A stretch of DNA of 63,800 nucleotides from contig JAHLFB010000011.1 of assembly GCA_018884025.1 (NCBI GenBank), positions 1 through 63,800 on the forward strand, read 5' to 3'. Shown here one piece after another: positions 7,707 through 15,683 of this stretch. Below the pieces are notes generated by a model. The model had not been told where the DNA came from. It made no database searches and was given only the letters and a program-made list of their open reading frames with translations. The stretch comes from Candidatus Phocaeicola faecipullorum. GTDB taxonomy: Bacteria; Bacteroidota; Bacteroidia; Bacteroidales; Bacteroidaceae. The position numbers were made by a program, and so were the translations under genes. How positions within the stretch are numbered: position 1 is the stretch's first letter; each line of letters starts with the position of its first letter.

Positions 7707-8486
7707 TTAAAGTACAAACTTCTTCATGGCATTGTAAACCCCATCTTCATCTACAGATGACGTAACATAATCAGCCACTTCTTTGAGTGCCTGATTAGCA
7801 TTTCCCATAGCAACGCCCAATCCCGCCTTTTCTATTATCGATAAGTCATTGCCTCCATCTCCGAAGGCCATTGTTTCATCTATGCTGATACCTTCGTGCG
7901 ATATAATATCCAGAAGACCGTTACCCTTATTGGCATTTGTGGCAGTAATATCAGCGAAGTCCGGATACCAACGTGATGAAACACATCCGGAGAGGTACGG
8001 CATAATCTGCTTTTCCTCGGCTACAGAAATGACAGGCGTAAGCTGCAATATTCTTTGTTGCAGAATCTGTTCCACATTATTGTCTTCCCTCATATTGTGT
8101 ACATTCAGCATCTGGCGGAATATCCGGTCTGTCCTCTCGTCGCTATTGTACATGGTAAGGTCCTTCTCGCCTACCACCATACACGGGAATTTCATATCGT
8201 CTGAAAACCTCAACACCGTCAATACATCTTCTTTCGGGATAGGTGTACATGATATTATCTTGCCGTCTGAAAAGCACAATGCTCCATTGGTTGTGATATA
8301 TCCGTCTATCAGATGCTTTATTTCGTCAAGGTTGTTTATAAGAGATAAAGGACGTCCGGTGGAGATATAAATTCTGACACCTTTTGCCTTTGCCATTGAA
8401 ATAGCATCTATGGCAGACTGTGGAATACGGTGGGTGTTAAAACTCACCAGTGTTCCGTCAATATCGAAGAATATAGCTTTTATCAT
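7707..8486 (-). CDS. Cof-type HAD phosphatase
   Basis: A 259-residue cytoplasmic HAD hydrolase of the Cof/YbiV type. Motif I is FFDIDGTL (Asp8, Asp10), motif II is STGRPLS and motif IV is FGDGGNDLSII, with a C2-type cap between. These enzymes dephosphorylate sugar phosphates or cofactors such as FMN or PLP; the exact substrate is not readable. It begins 14 nt after the P-type ATPase stop and may be cotranscribed with it, although no functional link is evident. Confidence 0.88.
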   Translation of the reverse strand: MIKAIFFDIDGTLVSFNTHRIPQSAIDAISMAKAKGVRIYISTGRPLSLINNLDEIKHLIDGYITTNGALCFSDGKIISCTPIPKEDVLTVLRFSDDMKFPCMVVGEKDLTMYNSDERTDRIFRQMLNVHNMREDNNVEQILQQRILQLTPVISVAEEKQIMPYLSGCVSSRWYPDFADITATNANKGNGLLDIISHEGISIDETMAFGDGGNDLSIIEKAGLGVAMGNANQALKEVADYVTSSVDEDGVYNAMKKFVL

Positions 8487-8500
8487 ATGTTATATCAAAA

Positions 8501-10435
8501 TTAATTACGCAATGCACGCATGGCATTGAATACGGCAAGAACCGTAACACCAACATCAGCGAATACAGCCATCCACATGGTGCTGAGACCTACAGAGGCT
8601 AGTACCAGGACTGCTATCTTCACTCCTATCGCAAACCAGACATTCTCGCGGGCTATCCTTATCGTACGCCTTGAGATACTTATCGCCTCGGCTATTTTTG
8701 AAGGCTTGTCGTCCATCAGAACAACATCGGCCGCCTCTATGGCAGCATCGCTTCCCAGTCCGCCCATAGCTATACCCACATCGGCACGTTTAAGCACAGG
8801 AGCGTCGTTTATTCCGTCGCCCACGAAGGCCAGAGTCTTTCCTTTATCTACAGACGAGAGAAGAGCCTCCACATGCTCCACCTTGTCTGCCGGAAGGAGT
8901 TCCGCATGGCAGATATCTATTCCAAGCTTGCCAGCCACATCCATAGCCACTTCTTTACGGTCACCGGTAAGCATCACAGTTTTACTTATTCCCAGCCTTT
9001 TCAGTGAAGCTATCGCCTCAGGGCTATCTTCCTTTATACGGTCGTTTATTACGATATGGCCGGCATATTCTCCATCTACAGCCACATGTATTATAGTACC
9101 TATCCTATGACAATCATGCCATTTCACACCGATGCTGTCCATCATCTTCTGATTGCCCACACACACCGTACGTCCTGCCACATTTGCCTTTATTCCATGT
9201 CCGGCTATTTCTTCCACGTCAGTTACCGGGCAACCGTCGTGCGCCTCGTTTGGAAAAGCCGAACGAAGGGCTTCACCTATGGGATGTGTAGAGAAATGTT
9301 CCACATGTGCGGCAAGATGCAGCAACTCCTGTTCGTTGAACCTGTCCGAATGGACAGCCTCAACGGCAAATTCTCCTCGTGTGAGTGTTCCGGTCTTGTC
9401 GAATACCACAGTACCAATCTTTGAAAGTGTGTCCATATAATTGCTTCCTTTTATAAGGATACCACGGCGTGAAGCTCCGCCAAGTCCACCGAAAAATGTA
9501 AGAGGGACACTGATTACCAACGCACAAGGACAGGACACAACCAGAAATATCAGGGCACGATGGAGCCATAATGGGAACGATTCCATAAAGGCCGACGGTG
9601 AAAACAGCGGCGGAATAACGGCAAGAAACAGTGCGGCTATAACCACTATAGGAGTATATACACGTGCAAAACGTGTTATAAACGATTCGCTGCGCGACTT
9701 GCTGGCATCGGCATTTTCCATGAGACTGATGATTTTCGACACAGTGCTTTCTCCGAAACTCTTTGTGGTCTTAACACGGATAACTCCCGTAAGGTTTATG
9801 CAACCGGACATAACCTCATCGTTAACCGACAATTCGCGCGGCATACTCTCGCCTGTCAACGCTATGGTGTTAAGTGACGATGTACCCTCTACAACTATTC
9901 CGTCCAAAGGAACTTTCTCTCCTGGTCTGATAACAATTGTTTCGCCTACATTGACCTCCTGAGGAGAAACTGTAACGATTTTTCCATTTCTCTCCACATT
10001 TGCCACATCCGGACGTATGTCCATAAGATGCGAAATGCTGTCGCGGCTCTTTCCTTCGGCATAACTCTCAAACAACTCGCCTACCTGAAAGAAAAGCATA
10101 ACGAATACAGCCTCCGGATACTCAGTCTCAGCACCGGGGAGGAAACCTATACATAAGGCTCCTATGGTAGCGACAGCCATAAGAAAATGTTCATTAAACA
10201 CATCTCCTCCGGCTATACCTTCGCATGCCTCTTTTAATGTCCCGTATCCGACAATAAGATAAGGCACTAGATAAACAAACAGTAACTGCAAGGTTGACAA
10301 GTTACCATGTTTCTCAATTATTGCCGCCACTATGAGCAACAACGAGGTGATTACGATAAGAGTAATCTTTCCTCTCAGACCACTATGCGCATGATTGTGC
10401 TTATGGTCGTGTACATGTTCATTATTCTCTGTCAT
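8501..10435 (-). CDS. Zn/Cd-type P1B-type ATPase
   Basis: A 644-residue metal-exporting P-type ATPase. It lacks an HMA domain; the N-terminus is instead His-rich (HVHDHKHNHAH, residues 7-17). Visible motifs are TGES (194-197), SCPC (301-304) in the membrane metal site, the phosphorylation site DKTGT (Asp346), the HP dipeptide (384-385) and GDGIND (539-544). Lys606 and Asp627 in the last TM region are spaced 21 residues apart, as in the Zn/Cd exporter ZntA, which supports Zn2+/Cd2+/Pb2+ rather than Cu+. It is divergent from a Fur-family gene across a shared 174-bp region with two palindromes. Confidence 0.9.
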   Translation of the reverse strand: MTENNEHVHDHKHNHAHSGLRGKITLIVITSLLLIVAAIIEKHGNLSTLQLLFVYLVPYLIVGYGTLKEACEGIAGGDVFNEHFLMAVATIGALCIGFLPGAETEYPEAVFVMLFFQVGELFESYAEGKSRDSISHLMDIRPDVANVERNGKIVTVSPQEVNVGETIVIRPGEKVPLDGIVVEGTSSLNTIALTGESMPRELSVNDEVMSGCINLTGVIRVKTTKSFGESTVSKIISLMENADASKSRSESFITRFARVYTPIVVIAALFLAVIPPLFSPSAFMESFPLWLHRALIFLVVSCPCALVISVPLTFFGGLGGASRRGILIKGSNYMDTLSKIGTVVFDKTGTLTRGEFAVEAVHSDRFNEQELLHLAAHVEHFSTHPIGEALRSAFPNEAHDGCPVTDVEEIAGHGIKANVAGRTVCVGNQKMMDSIGVKWHDCHRIGTIIHVAVDGEYAGHIVINDRIKEDSPEAIASLKRLGISKTVMLTGDRKEVAMDVAGKLGIDICHAELLPADKVEHVEALLSSVDKGKTLAFVGDGINDAPVLKRADVGIAMGGLGSDAAIEAADVVLMDDKPSKIAEAISISRRTIRIARENVWFAIGVKIAVLVLASVGLSTMWMAVFADVGVTVLAVFNAMRALRN

Positions 10436-10461
10436 AATTCAAATCTTTCTGTTTCGTGACG

Positions 10462-10469
10462 CAAATATA
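10462..10469 (-). promoter_or_regulatory. -7 box for P-type ATPase gene
   Basis: TATATTTG on the minus strand, 26 nt before the ATPase start. The palindrome at 10478-10500 covers the spacer and -33 region of this promoter. Confidence 0.5.
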
Positions 10470-10477
10470 AAATGGAT

Positions 10478-10500
10478 TTTATACAACCTGGTTGCATAAA
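10478..10500. promoter_or_regulatory. Palindromic operator 1 (Fur-family site)
   Basis: An 11-bp dyad on each side of T10489 with one mismatch; the core is ACAACC-T-GGTTGC. It shares its core (CAACC-N-GGTTGCATAAA) with operator 2, whose centre is 36 bp away. It lies over the ATPase promoter. Confidence 0.7.
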
Positions 10501-10515
10501 CACTTTGCGGGAGTA

Positions 10516-10534
10516 TATGCAACCGGGTTGCATA
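10516..10534. promoter_or_regulatory. Palindromic operator 2 (Fur-family site)
   Basis: A perfect 19-bp palindrome, TATGCAACC-G-GGTTGCATA, centred at 10525. It lies between the ATPase and regulator promoters. Fur-family proteins bind 7-1-7 or 9-1-9 dyads of this kind. Confidence 0.75.
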
Positions 10535-10570
10535 AAAACGGACAGGCGTACAAATGTACTTATTTTTTTA

Positions 10571-10578
10571 TATCTTTG
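10571..10578 (+). promoter_or_regulatory. -7 box for Fur-family gene
   Basis: TATCTTTG matches the -7 consensus exactly, 31 nt before the ATG at 10610. It rules out the longer reading that would start at 10472, because that start lies upstream of the promoter. Confidence 0.55.
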
Positions 10579-10609
10579 CCGCGATGAAAACAAACAATCA
10601 GAAAAGACG

Positions 10610-11044
10610 ATGGAACCTAATGATTTAGCTGAAAGCCTGGAGCTTAAGGGAGTAAAACCAACAGCAAACAGAATACTTGTTCTGAAAGCCCTGAAAGAGC
10701 AGGCCTGCCCCGTGAGCCTTACCGACCTGGAGGACATACTTGCCACTATGGATAAATCGAGCATATTCCGTGTACTGACACTGTTTCTGGAACACGACAT
10801 AGTACATTCGTTCGAGGACGGACGCGGAATACTAAACTATGAGCTGTGTACAAGCAAAACGGTTTGCAATCTGTCCGACGCTCATATACATTTCTACTGC
10901 GAGTCATGCAGAAAATCATTCTGCATGGATGATATTCCTTTACCCGAATTCGAGCTGAAACCTGGATTTACAATGCGCTCCGTATCGTTTGTAATCAAGG
11001 GCGAATGTCCTGAATGCGGCAGGAAGCACAAGAACATCATATAA
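10610..11044 (+). CDS. Fur/Zur-family metal-responsive regulator
   Basis: A 144-residue Fur-family repressor. The ATG at 10610 is chosen because a longer in-frame reading would begin before the -7 box and inside the operators. The winged helix GVKPTANRILVLKAL...DKSSIFRVLTLF occupies about 14-61. The dimerisation domain holds AHIHFYC (His92, His94) and two structural Zn pairs, CESC (97-100) and CPEC (133-136). It is divergent from a Zn/Cd exporter, with two near-identical palindromes between them. Control of both genes is inferred. Whether it senses Zn, another metal or peroxide is not certain. Confidence 0.88.
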   Translation: MEPNDLAESLELKGVKPTANRILVLKALKEQACPVSLTDLEDILATMDKSSIFRVLTLFLEHDIVHSFEDGRGILNYELCTSKTVCNLSDAHIHFYCESCRKSFCMDDIPLPEFELKPGFTMRSVSFVIKGECPECGRKHKNII

Positions 11045-11078
11045 ATTTCTTTACTAATAAAAGATTAAACCAAGTATT

Positions 11079-11993
11079 ATGAAGCATAAAGAATCGTATG
11101 GCATTTATCCGGCAGAAACGGCTGAGCACATTTCTCTGCTGAAATACTCCAAAAGCTCATGTGGGGTAGATTTCCTTCTTAATACGGCCGAAAGTTCAGA
11201 AAAGCCGGGATGGTTCAATCTTGAAAAACGGTATAAAACTGATTTCTTTGAGTTTTATTTCTTTCGTAAAGCAGAAGGCTATATGCTTTTGTCGGGCAGA
11301 AAGATAGAGTTGCACCCTAATATGGTACTTGTAGTATCCCCTTTCCAGATTCAGGAATGGCATGTCAGCCTGGACAAGTTGGACTATACATTCTTAATAT
11401 TTCAGGAGGAGTTCATCAACAATTTCCTGTCCGACAAATACTTCATGTATAGACTACTGTATTGCTACCAGCATGACTATCCAACTTTTTTCGATATGCC
11501 GAATAAAGAAATGGCGACATATCTCTCAATCTTGCAACAAATGAAAAGAGAACTGCATAATCCTGTAGCTGACAGTTATCATATGATTGTGGCTTGTCTG
11601 TATCAGTTTCTTCTATTACTGAACAGATTCTACGCCAAGCATTTCAACCTTCCTTTCGCACCTCCACAGAACAATTACGCATACCAATACAAAGAACTGT
11701 TGGAAAAACATATTTCCGAGAAGACACGGGTCACGGACTATTCTGAAATGATGAACATAAGCAGGGTAACTCTAAATAAGGCTGTCATGCGTGAGTTCGG
11801 TCTGTCGGCCGTACACCTGCTGAAACAGCGGTTGCTACAGGAGGTGAAAAACGATATTCTTTTCTCCGATATGTCTGTAAAAGAGATAGCCTTCCGCCTG
11901 CATTTCTCTGAGCCGAACCATCTGATGCGTTTCTTCAAGCAGATGACAGGACAGACCATCAGTGAATTTGTGACATCTGTCAAGCCAATATAA
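11079..11993 (+). CDS. AraC-family transcriptional regulator
   Basis: A 304-residue regulator with an N-terminal cupin-like sensing part and a C-terminal AraC double HTH (about 206-302). The second helix-turn-helix, SVKEIAFRLHFSEPNHLMRFFKQMTG, matches the family signature. It starts 34 nt after the Fur-family gene and may be cotranscribed. It converges on the radical SAM gene pair with a 6-bp gap. The effector and targets are unknown. Confidence 0.88.
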   Translation: MKHKESYGIYPAETAEHISLLKYSKSSCGVDFLLNTAESSEKPGWFNLEKRYKTDFFEFYFFRKAEGYMLLSGRKIELHPNMVLVVSPFQIQEWHVSLDKLDYTFLIFQEEFINNFLSDKYFMYRLLYCYQHDYPTFFDMPNKEMATYLSILQQMKRELHNPVADSYHMIVACLYQFLLLLNRFYAKHFNLPFAPPQNNYAYQYKELLEKHISEKTRVTDYSEMMNISRVTLNKAVMREFGLSAVHLLKQRLLQEVKNDILFSDMSVKEIAFRLHFSEPNHLMRFFKQMTGQTISEFVTSVKPI

Positions 11994-11999
11994 CTAGTT

Positions 12000-12875
12000 T
12001 CACGGTTTCAACTTTATTCTCTCGTGATAAAAATAATTTACTATAACAGGCTTCCCTTTCTCCGAACGTCCATATGGGAGGTCATTAACCAAATAAGGGA
12101 AACCGTTCTGTTTTGCGAACATTGAAATCTCCTTTTCTAGTGACTCCCAATAGTCTAATCGTTTCTTGTTATATATTTCATCATACAAGACAAAAACATC
12201 CGGATGTTTTTCCTTGATATAATTCATGATAGTACCCTTGAATTGTCCCCTGAGGTTTAGATTTTCAAGCCATACCAAATCGGCAAAATCCTTTACACGC
12301 CCAATAATAGCTTTCGCATCGGTAATGCCAGGGAATATAGGCGACACGAAACACACCGTACGTATTCCTGATTCGTACACCTTCCTCATTGCCTCAATTC
12401 TCCGCTCTATACTTACAGCACGGTCCATATCCATGCGGAACTGTTCGTCCAAGGTATTTATAGACCATGAGACTGTTACTTTCGAGAACTTCTTAAGCAA
12501 GTCGAGGTCACGCAAAACCAAATCGGATTTGGTACATATCATTATCTCGGCATTTGTACCTTTCAACTCTTCCAAAAGTCTGCGAGTCCTGCAAAACTCC
12601 TCTTCGTATGGATTATATCCGTCTGTAACAGAACCGATAACAATCCTCTGACCATCGTATTTATGCGGATTGGTTATAGGTTTCCAGTGCTTCACATCAA
12701 GAAAGGTTCCCCATGGTTCCGTATGACCTGTAAAACGTTTCATGAACGATGCATAACAATACTTACATGCGTGAGGACATCCCACGTACGGATTGACAGA
12801 GAATCCTCCAACCGGCAAAGACGATTTGGTCATCACGCTTTGCACCTCTATTTCACTGATGATTTCTTTTTCCAT
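12000..12875 (-). CDS. Radical SAM protein, SPL-like (mobile pair B?)
   Basis: A 291-residue radical SAM enzyme. The 4Fe-4S motif is GCPHACKYCY (Cys33, 37, 40), near the N-terminus as in spore photoproduct lyase-related proteins. Later strands GSVTDGYNPYE, MICTKSD and SWSINTLDEQ fit the SPL-like TIM barrel. Its start overlaps the end of the upstream radical SAM gene by 28 bp. Two consecutively encoded radical SAM genes of this kind match my recollection of the radical SAM mobile pair A/B families, whose function is undetermined. I claim no substrate. Confidence 0.82.
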   Translation of the reverse strand: MEKEIISEIEVQSVMTKSSLPVGGFSVNPYVGCPHACKYCYASFMKRFTGHTEPWGTFLDVKHWKPITNPHKYDGQRIVIGSVTDGYNPYEEEFCRTRRLLEELKGTNAEIMICTKSDLVLRDLDLLKKFSKVTVSWSINTLDEQFRMDMDRAVSIERRIEAMRKVYESGIRTVCFVSPIFPGITDAKAIIGRVKDFADLVWLENLNLRGQFKGTIMNYIKEKHPDVFVLYDEIYNKKRLDYWESLEKEISMFAKQNGFPYLVNDLPYGRSEKGKPVIVNYFYHERIKLKP

Positions 12876-13537
12876 GCTTTTTTAATAAATTGTTCCGGTA
12901 ATTCTTGAATCATGTTATCTTCACCCATAATAGGCAAAAGATCTTCTTTCATAAAAACAGGAATATTACATTTTTTTGCTTGTTCAGCTATATGTAATAC
13001 CCACTCTGGCCTGGCATCAACTTTCCCTTTTCTTTTTCCGGTTTCTGTTCCTATAACGACCCAGTCAAACCCTCTAAAATCAATTTCGCCTATATCCTCA
13101 AAAAGAGGTTCAAATGTGGCATGATAATGTTTAGCCTTAACATGTTTCTTTAAATCTGTAAGACGTTTTTTCTCTGACGCTCTGGTTACAGTCACACCCA
13201 TCCACACATTTTCATCGTCTGTTCTGAAATCAATAAGTTCAGGTCGCTTGGTCAATAATATGTAAGAATGCTGAGGATTAATAGATATACGATTGAATAT
13301 TTCATTATTCCATTCTGTTTTCCAATCAGAGAAATCGCTCATTCCGGTGAGAAACCATACATGTGATTTCGGATTATCCATAAGATATAATTTCCTGCCC
13401 ATATATTCCGGTTTTGAGAAGTCATCAATCATATGAAACCTGTTGCAGTTACACCTAGCATAACAGTAGTTGCACCCTATAGTACAACCTATAACAATAT
13501 TCATATTCTGAATCAGGGATTTAATACATACAGTCAT
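12848..13537 (-). CDS. Radical SAM protein, Gp37/DUF5131-like (mobile pair A?)
   Basis: A 229-residue radical SAM-like protein with GCTIGCNYCYARC at the N-terminus (Cys18, 22, 25 from the chosen start). The motifs NVWMGVTV and WVVIGTETG resemble the phage Gp37/Gp68 (DUF5131) group. A reading from a TTG at 13558 would overlap the -7 box at 13556-13563, so the ATG at 13537 is preferred. It overlaps the next radical SAM gene by 28 bp, which implies coupled translation and joint function. The reaction is unknown. Confidence 0.78.
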   Translation of the reverse strand: MTVCIKSLIQNMNIVIGCTIGCNYCYARCNCNRFHMIDDFSKPEYMGRKLYLMDNPKSHVWFLTGMSDFSDWKTEWNNEIFNRISINPQHSYILLTKRPELIDFRTDDENVWMGVTVTRASEKKRLTDLKKHVKAKHYHATFEPLFEDIGEIDFRGFDWVVIGTETGKRKGKVDARPEWVLHIAEQAKKCNIPVFMKEDLLPIMGEDNMIQELPEQFIKKAWKKKSSVK

Positions 13538-13555
13538 ATTACTTATATTTTTCAG

Positions 13556-13563
13556 CAAAGGTA
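13556..13563 (-). promoter_or_regulatory. -7 box for radical SAM pair
   Basis: TACCTTTG on the minus strand, 18 nt before the chosen ATG (13537). It gives a very short leader. No -33 match is visible. Confidence 0.45.
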
Positions 13564-13664
13564 ATCCATATTATACACCGAAGATATACCATAACAGCTA
13601 TGAAAGATACCAATTTGATAAGGACTTATGTGAATATGCAGATACAATGAAGAAACTGATAAAT

Positions 13665-13724
13665 CAATTAAAACAAAAAACGGAAAAACAGGCATACAGC
13701 TGAATGCTTACCTATTCTTCCGTT
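13665..13724 (-). terminator. Terminator after YhcH-like gene
   Basis: Arms 13679-13692 and 13711-13724 form a 14-bp stem with two mismatches; an inner GCAT/ATGC pair extends it. On the minus strand a T6-G-T4 run follows. It separates the YhcH-like gene from the radical SAM pair. Confidence 0.72.
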
Positions 13725-13755
13725 ATCAAATGGTCTATAAATGGAAACCGATATC

Positions 13756-14199
13756 TTATTTCACTCTAACCTTAACAATAACTTTCTTCAATTCCACTTC
13801 AGTTACACCAGGAGCATGAGCGTCTTCAGGGAAGAAAATTGCGAACATGCCAGGTTTTACAGTCAGATAGTCTGTAGCATGACCGGGATAGAAAGTCACG
13901 TCCTTTTCCGCATTATATTCAGCTTCTGCAAGGTCTGTTCTTGGCATATATCCCATAAGTTCAGTACTTGTGAGAGGAATCTGGATGTCGATGAAGTTAT
14001 TGTGTGTCTCGATTTTTGCATCATCCTTTGTCTTTGGTCTTGCAGCAGCAAAATTAACGAACAGTTCGCCTTCTTTCAGCACTACCTTACCAAGTTCGTG
14101 AGCATTAAGGTCTGTTGATTTCAAAAATTCAATAGCCTGAGTAAACAGCGGATTTACAGAGGCATACATTCCAATGTTTTCAAGTTTGTCGATAATCAT
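13756..14199 (-). CDS. YhcH/YjgK/YiaL-family sugar-binding protein
   Basis: A 147-residue cupin-like protein of the DUF386 family. Likely metal ligands are Glu64 and His66 in IETHNNFID, Asp71, and His128 in PEDAHAPG. The E. coli relatives NanQ and YiaL act on acidic or keto sugars; NanQ is an N-acetylneuraminate anomerase. No sialic acid genes are adjacent, so the sugar is unknown. It is flanked by its own promoter box (TACCTTTG, 14228-14235 on the minus strand) and a terminator, which suggests a single-gene unit. Confidence 0.88.
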   Translation of the reverse strand: MIIDKLENIGMYASVNPLFTQAIEFLKSTDLNAHELGKVVLKEGELFVNFAAARPKTKDDAKIETHNNFIDIQIPLTSTELMGYMPRTDLAEAEYNAEKDVTFYPGHATDYLTVKPGMFAIFFPEDAHAPGVTEVELKKVIVKVRVK

Positions 14200-14227
14200 A
14201 ATCGTAAAATTAAAAATTAATACTACG

Positions 14228-14235
14228 CAAAGGTA
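14228..14235 (-). promoter_or_regulatory. -7 box for YhcH-like gene
   Basis: TACCTTTG on the minus strand, 28 nt before the start. No -33 TTTG is visible. Confidence 0.4.
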
Positions 14236-14368
14236 TGAAAAATGAATGGAAAACCATTAATATAACAATGTGAATATTATTACTGTTCTTAACTTCCTAA
14301 TCAACTACATCTACCAAAAATAAATTGTATTGATTTTCGCAACGTAATAATTAATAAAATATTATTGC

Positions 14369-14376
14369 TAATTTTG
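14369..14376 (+). promoter_or_regulatory. -7 box for putative endonuclease gene
   Basis: TAATTTTG matches the -7 consensus, 22 nt before the ATG at 14399. The upstream DNA is very AT-rich and lacks a clear -33 box. Confidence 0.45.
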
Positions 14377-14398
14377 TCATATAACTGGATTTTTAAAT

Positions 14399-15373
14399 AT
14401 GGAACATTTAGAAAAGCTTATATTATTAAAGCAGAAAGCCGCATATCAAGAAACTCCACCCGGTACGGGTGAACCGGCATTCAAAGCACATGCAAGAAAA
14501 AAACAGTCACTTTTCCGTCAGATGGTCTTAGGAATTCCATACGACCCAAAACACAAGTTCGGCAAGTATGGCGCTTTTCTTATGGAGCCATTCGCTTCAT
14601 CAGGATATAATTTCTGCGAGGTTTATCGAAGCTATATACTAAATGGCATAAAGGAGCGATACGGTAAGTTGAATGCAGCTCTCCATGAAGGACTTATGGG
14701 CAATATGCTCAGGAGTGAACATATTCCATGGAATGTCTTTTATCCTATGAATTTAGATAAACAGGCAACGGTAGCCCTATTAAAAGAAATTCTGAAAACT
14801 GACGAGATAGATAATGTAACAGATATTCGTATTGAGTGGGCTCCGGAAAAAGAGACCGCCCTTAATGACAATACTTCATTCGACACATATATTGAATATA
14901 TGTACAATGGGGAAAAATGTGGCGTGGGTATTGAAGTAAAATATACTGAAGAAGGATATCCTTTTGGAAAACTAGAAAGGAAGAGGGTTATGGAAGAGGA
15001 AGATTCCTTATACGCCATCAAGACACGCCAATGTGGGTTATACACAAATGAGATAAACAACCGCCACCTGAGTGAAACATTGCTTTGCAAAGATGACTAC
15101 AGGCAGATATGGAGGAATCATTTATTAGGTGCTGCGATGGTTATGAACGAACAAATCGACAGATTCCATAGTATCACACTTTATCCCAACGGAAATACCC
15201 ATTTCAAGAAAGTACTTCCTGAGTATGAAAAATTACTGTCGGAATATGGAAAAGCAACATTCGGCTATATTACCATCGAAAAACTCATCCTTCTTATATG
15301 TAAGCACTTTGAGATGAATGAAAAGAACAGGCAATGGGTAGATTATCTGAATACAAGATACCCTTTTATCTAA
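14399..15373 (+). CDS. Putative PD-(D/E)XK restriction endonuclease, PGN_0703-like
   Basis: A 324-residue protein that I recognise as the PGN_0703 family of putative restriction endonucleases. The nuclease core is visible as FDTYIEY (Asp162), then a hairpin, then GIEVKYTEEG (Glu179-X-Lys181), which is the D-(X)n-EXK pattern. The upstream half (Leu-rich, with FGKYGAFLMEPFASSGYNF) is not assigned. No methyltransferase or specificity gene lies nearby, so if it cuts DNA it must recognise modified or foreign DNA or depend on distant partners. A DUF3791/DUF3990 cassette follows on the same strand after 89 bp. Confidence 0.75.
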   Translation: MEHLEKLILLKQKAAYQETPPGTGEPAFKAHARKKQSLFRQMVLGIPYDPKHKFGKYGAFLMEPFASSGYNFCEVYRSYILNGIKERYGKLNAALHEGLMGNMLRSEHIPWNVFYPMNLDKQATVALLKEILKTDEIDNVTDIRIEWAPEKETALNDNTSFDTYIEYMYNGEKCGVGIEVKYTEEGYPFGKLERKRVMEEEDSLYAIKTRQCGLYTNEINNRHLSETLLCKDDYRQIWRNHLLGAAMVMNEQIDRFHSITLYPNGNTHFKKVLPEYEKLLSEYGKATFGYITIEKLILLICKHFEMNEKNRQWVDYLNTRYPFI

Positions 15374-15423
15374 GAATGAATAAAAAAACATTACTCAATT
15401 ATCTATAATAACCAAGTAATTTG

Positions 15424-15450
15424 TAACTTTGTTATAATTCGTACGAACTA
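15424..15450 (+). promoter_or_regulatory. Promoter and palindrome of DUF3791/DUF3990 cassette
   Basis: The -7 box TAACTTTG (15424-15431) is followed at once by a 16-bp palindrome (15435-15450, one mismatch, core TTCGTACGAA) that would cover the transcription start. This arrangement suits autorepression by a toxin-antitoxin complex. Confidence 0.5.
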
Positions 15451-15462
15451 TTAAAATCTCAA

Positions 15463-15681
15463 ATGATTATGGATAAAGAAGTTCTGGATTTTGTAACATT
15501 TTGTATTAGCTCATTGGCTGTACATCTTCATCTGTCACAAAGAGAAGTTTATAAACGGCTTAAAGAATCAGGGATACTGTATGGATACATAGTTCCCTCA
15601 TACGATGTACTGCATACATTTGGTTCACGTTATCTGATGGAAGACCTGACAGATTATATGAAAGAGAAAGGAGTTCTATAA
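15463..15681 (+). CDS. DUF3791 protein (first copy)
   Basis: A 72-residue protein; a second ATG two codons in (15469) is an equally good start. It is mostly helical and matches the DUF3791 pattern, with SQREVYKRLKESG followed by LH.FG..YL..D...Y. It stops 2 nt before the DUF3990 gene, a tight linkage. DUF3791 genes repeatedly flank DUF3990 genes in Bacteroides and Firmicutes, which suggests antitoxin or regulator roles; this is inference. A different DUF3791 copy closes the cassette. Confidence 0.78.
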   Translation: MIMDKEVLDFVTFCISSLAVHLHLSQREVYKRLKESGILYGYIVPSYDVLHTFGSRYLMEDLTDYMKEKGVL

Positions 15682-15683
15682 TT

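Noticed and set aside
10472..10609. N-terminal extension of the Fur-family protein from an ATG at 10472
   Set aside because: The extension is encoded by the operator palindromes and lies upstream of a clear -7 box. The encoded residues repeat the palindromes and do not look like protein.
13559..13740. Small peptide gene near 13600
   Set aside because: Short ATG-started frames exist but have no ribosome-binding site or coding pattern, and the region is occupied by a terminator and a promoter.
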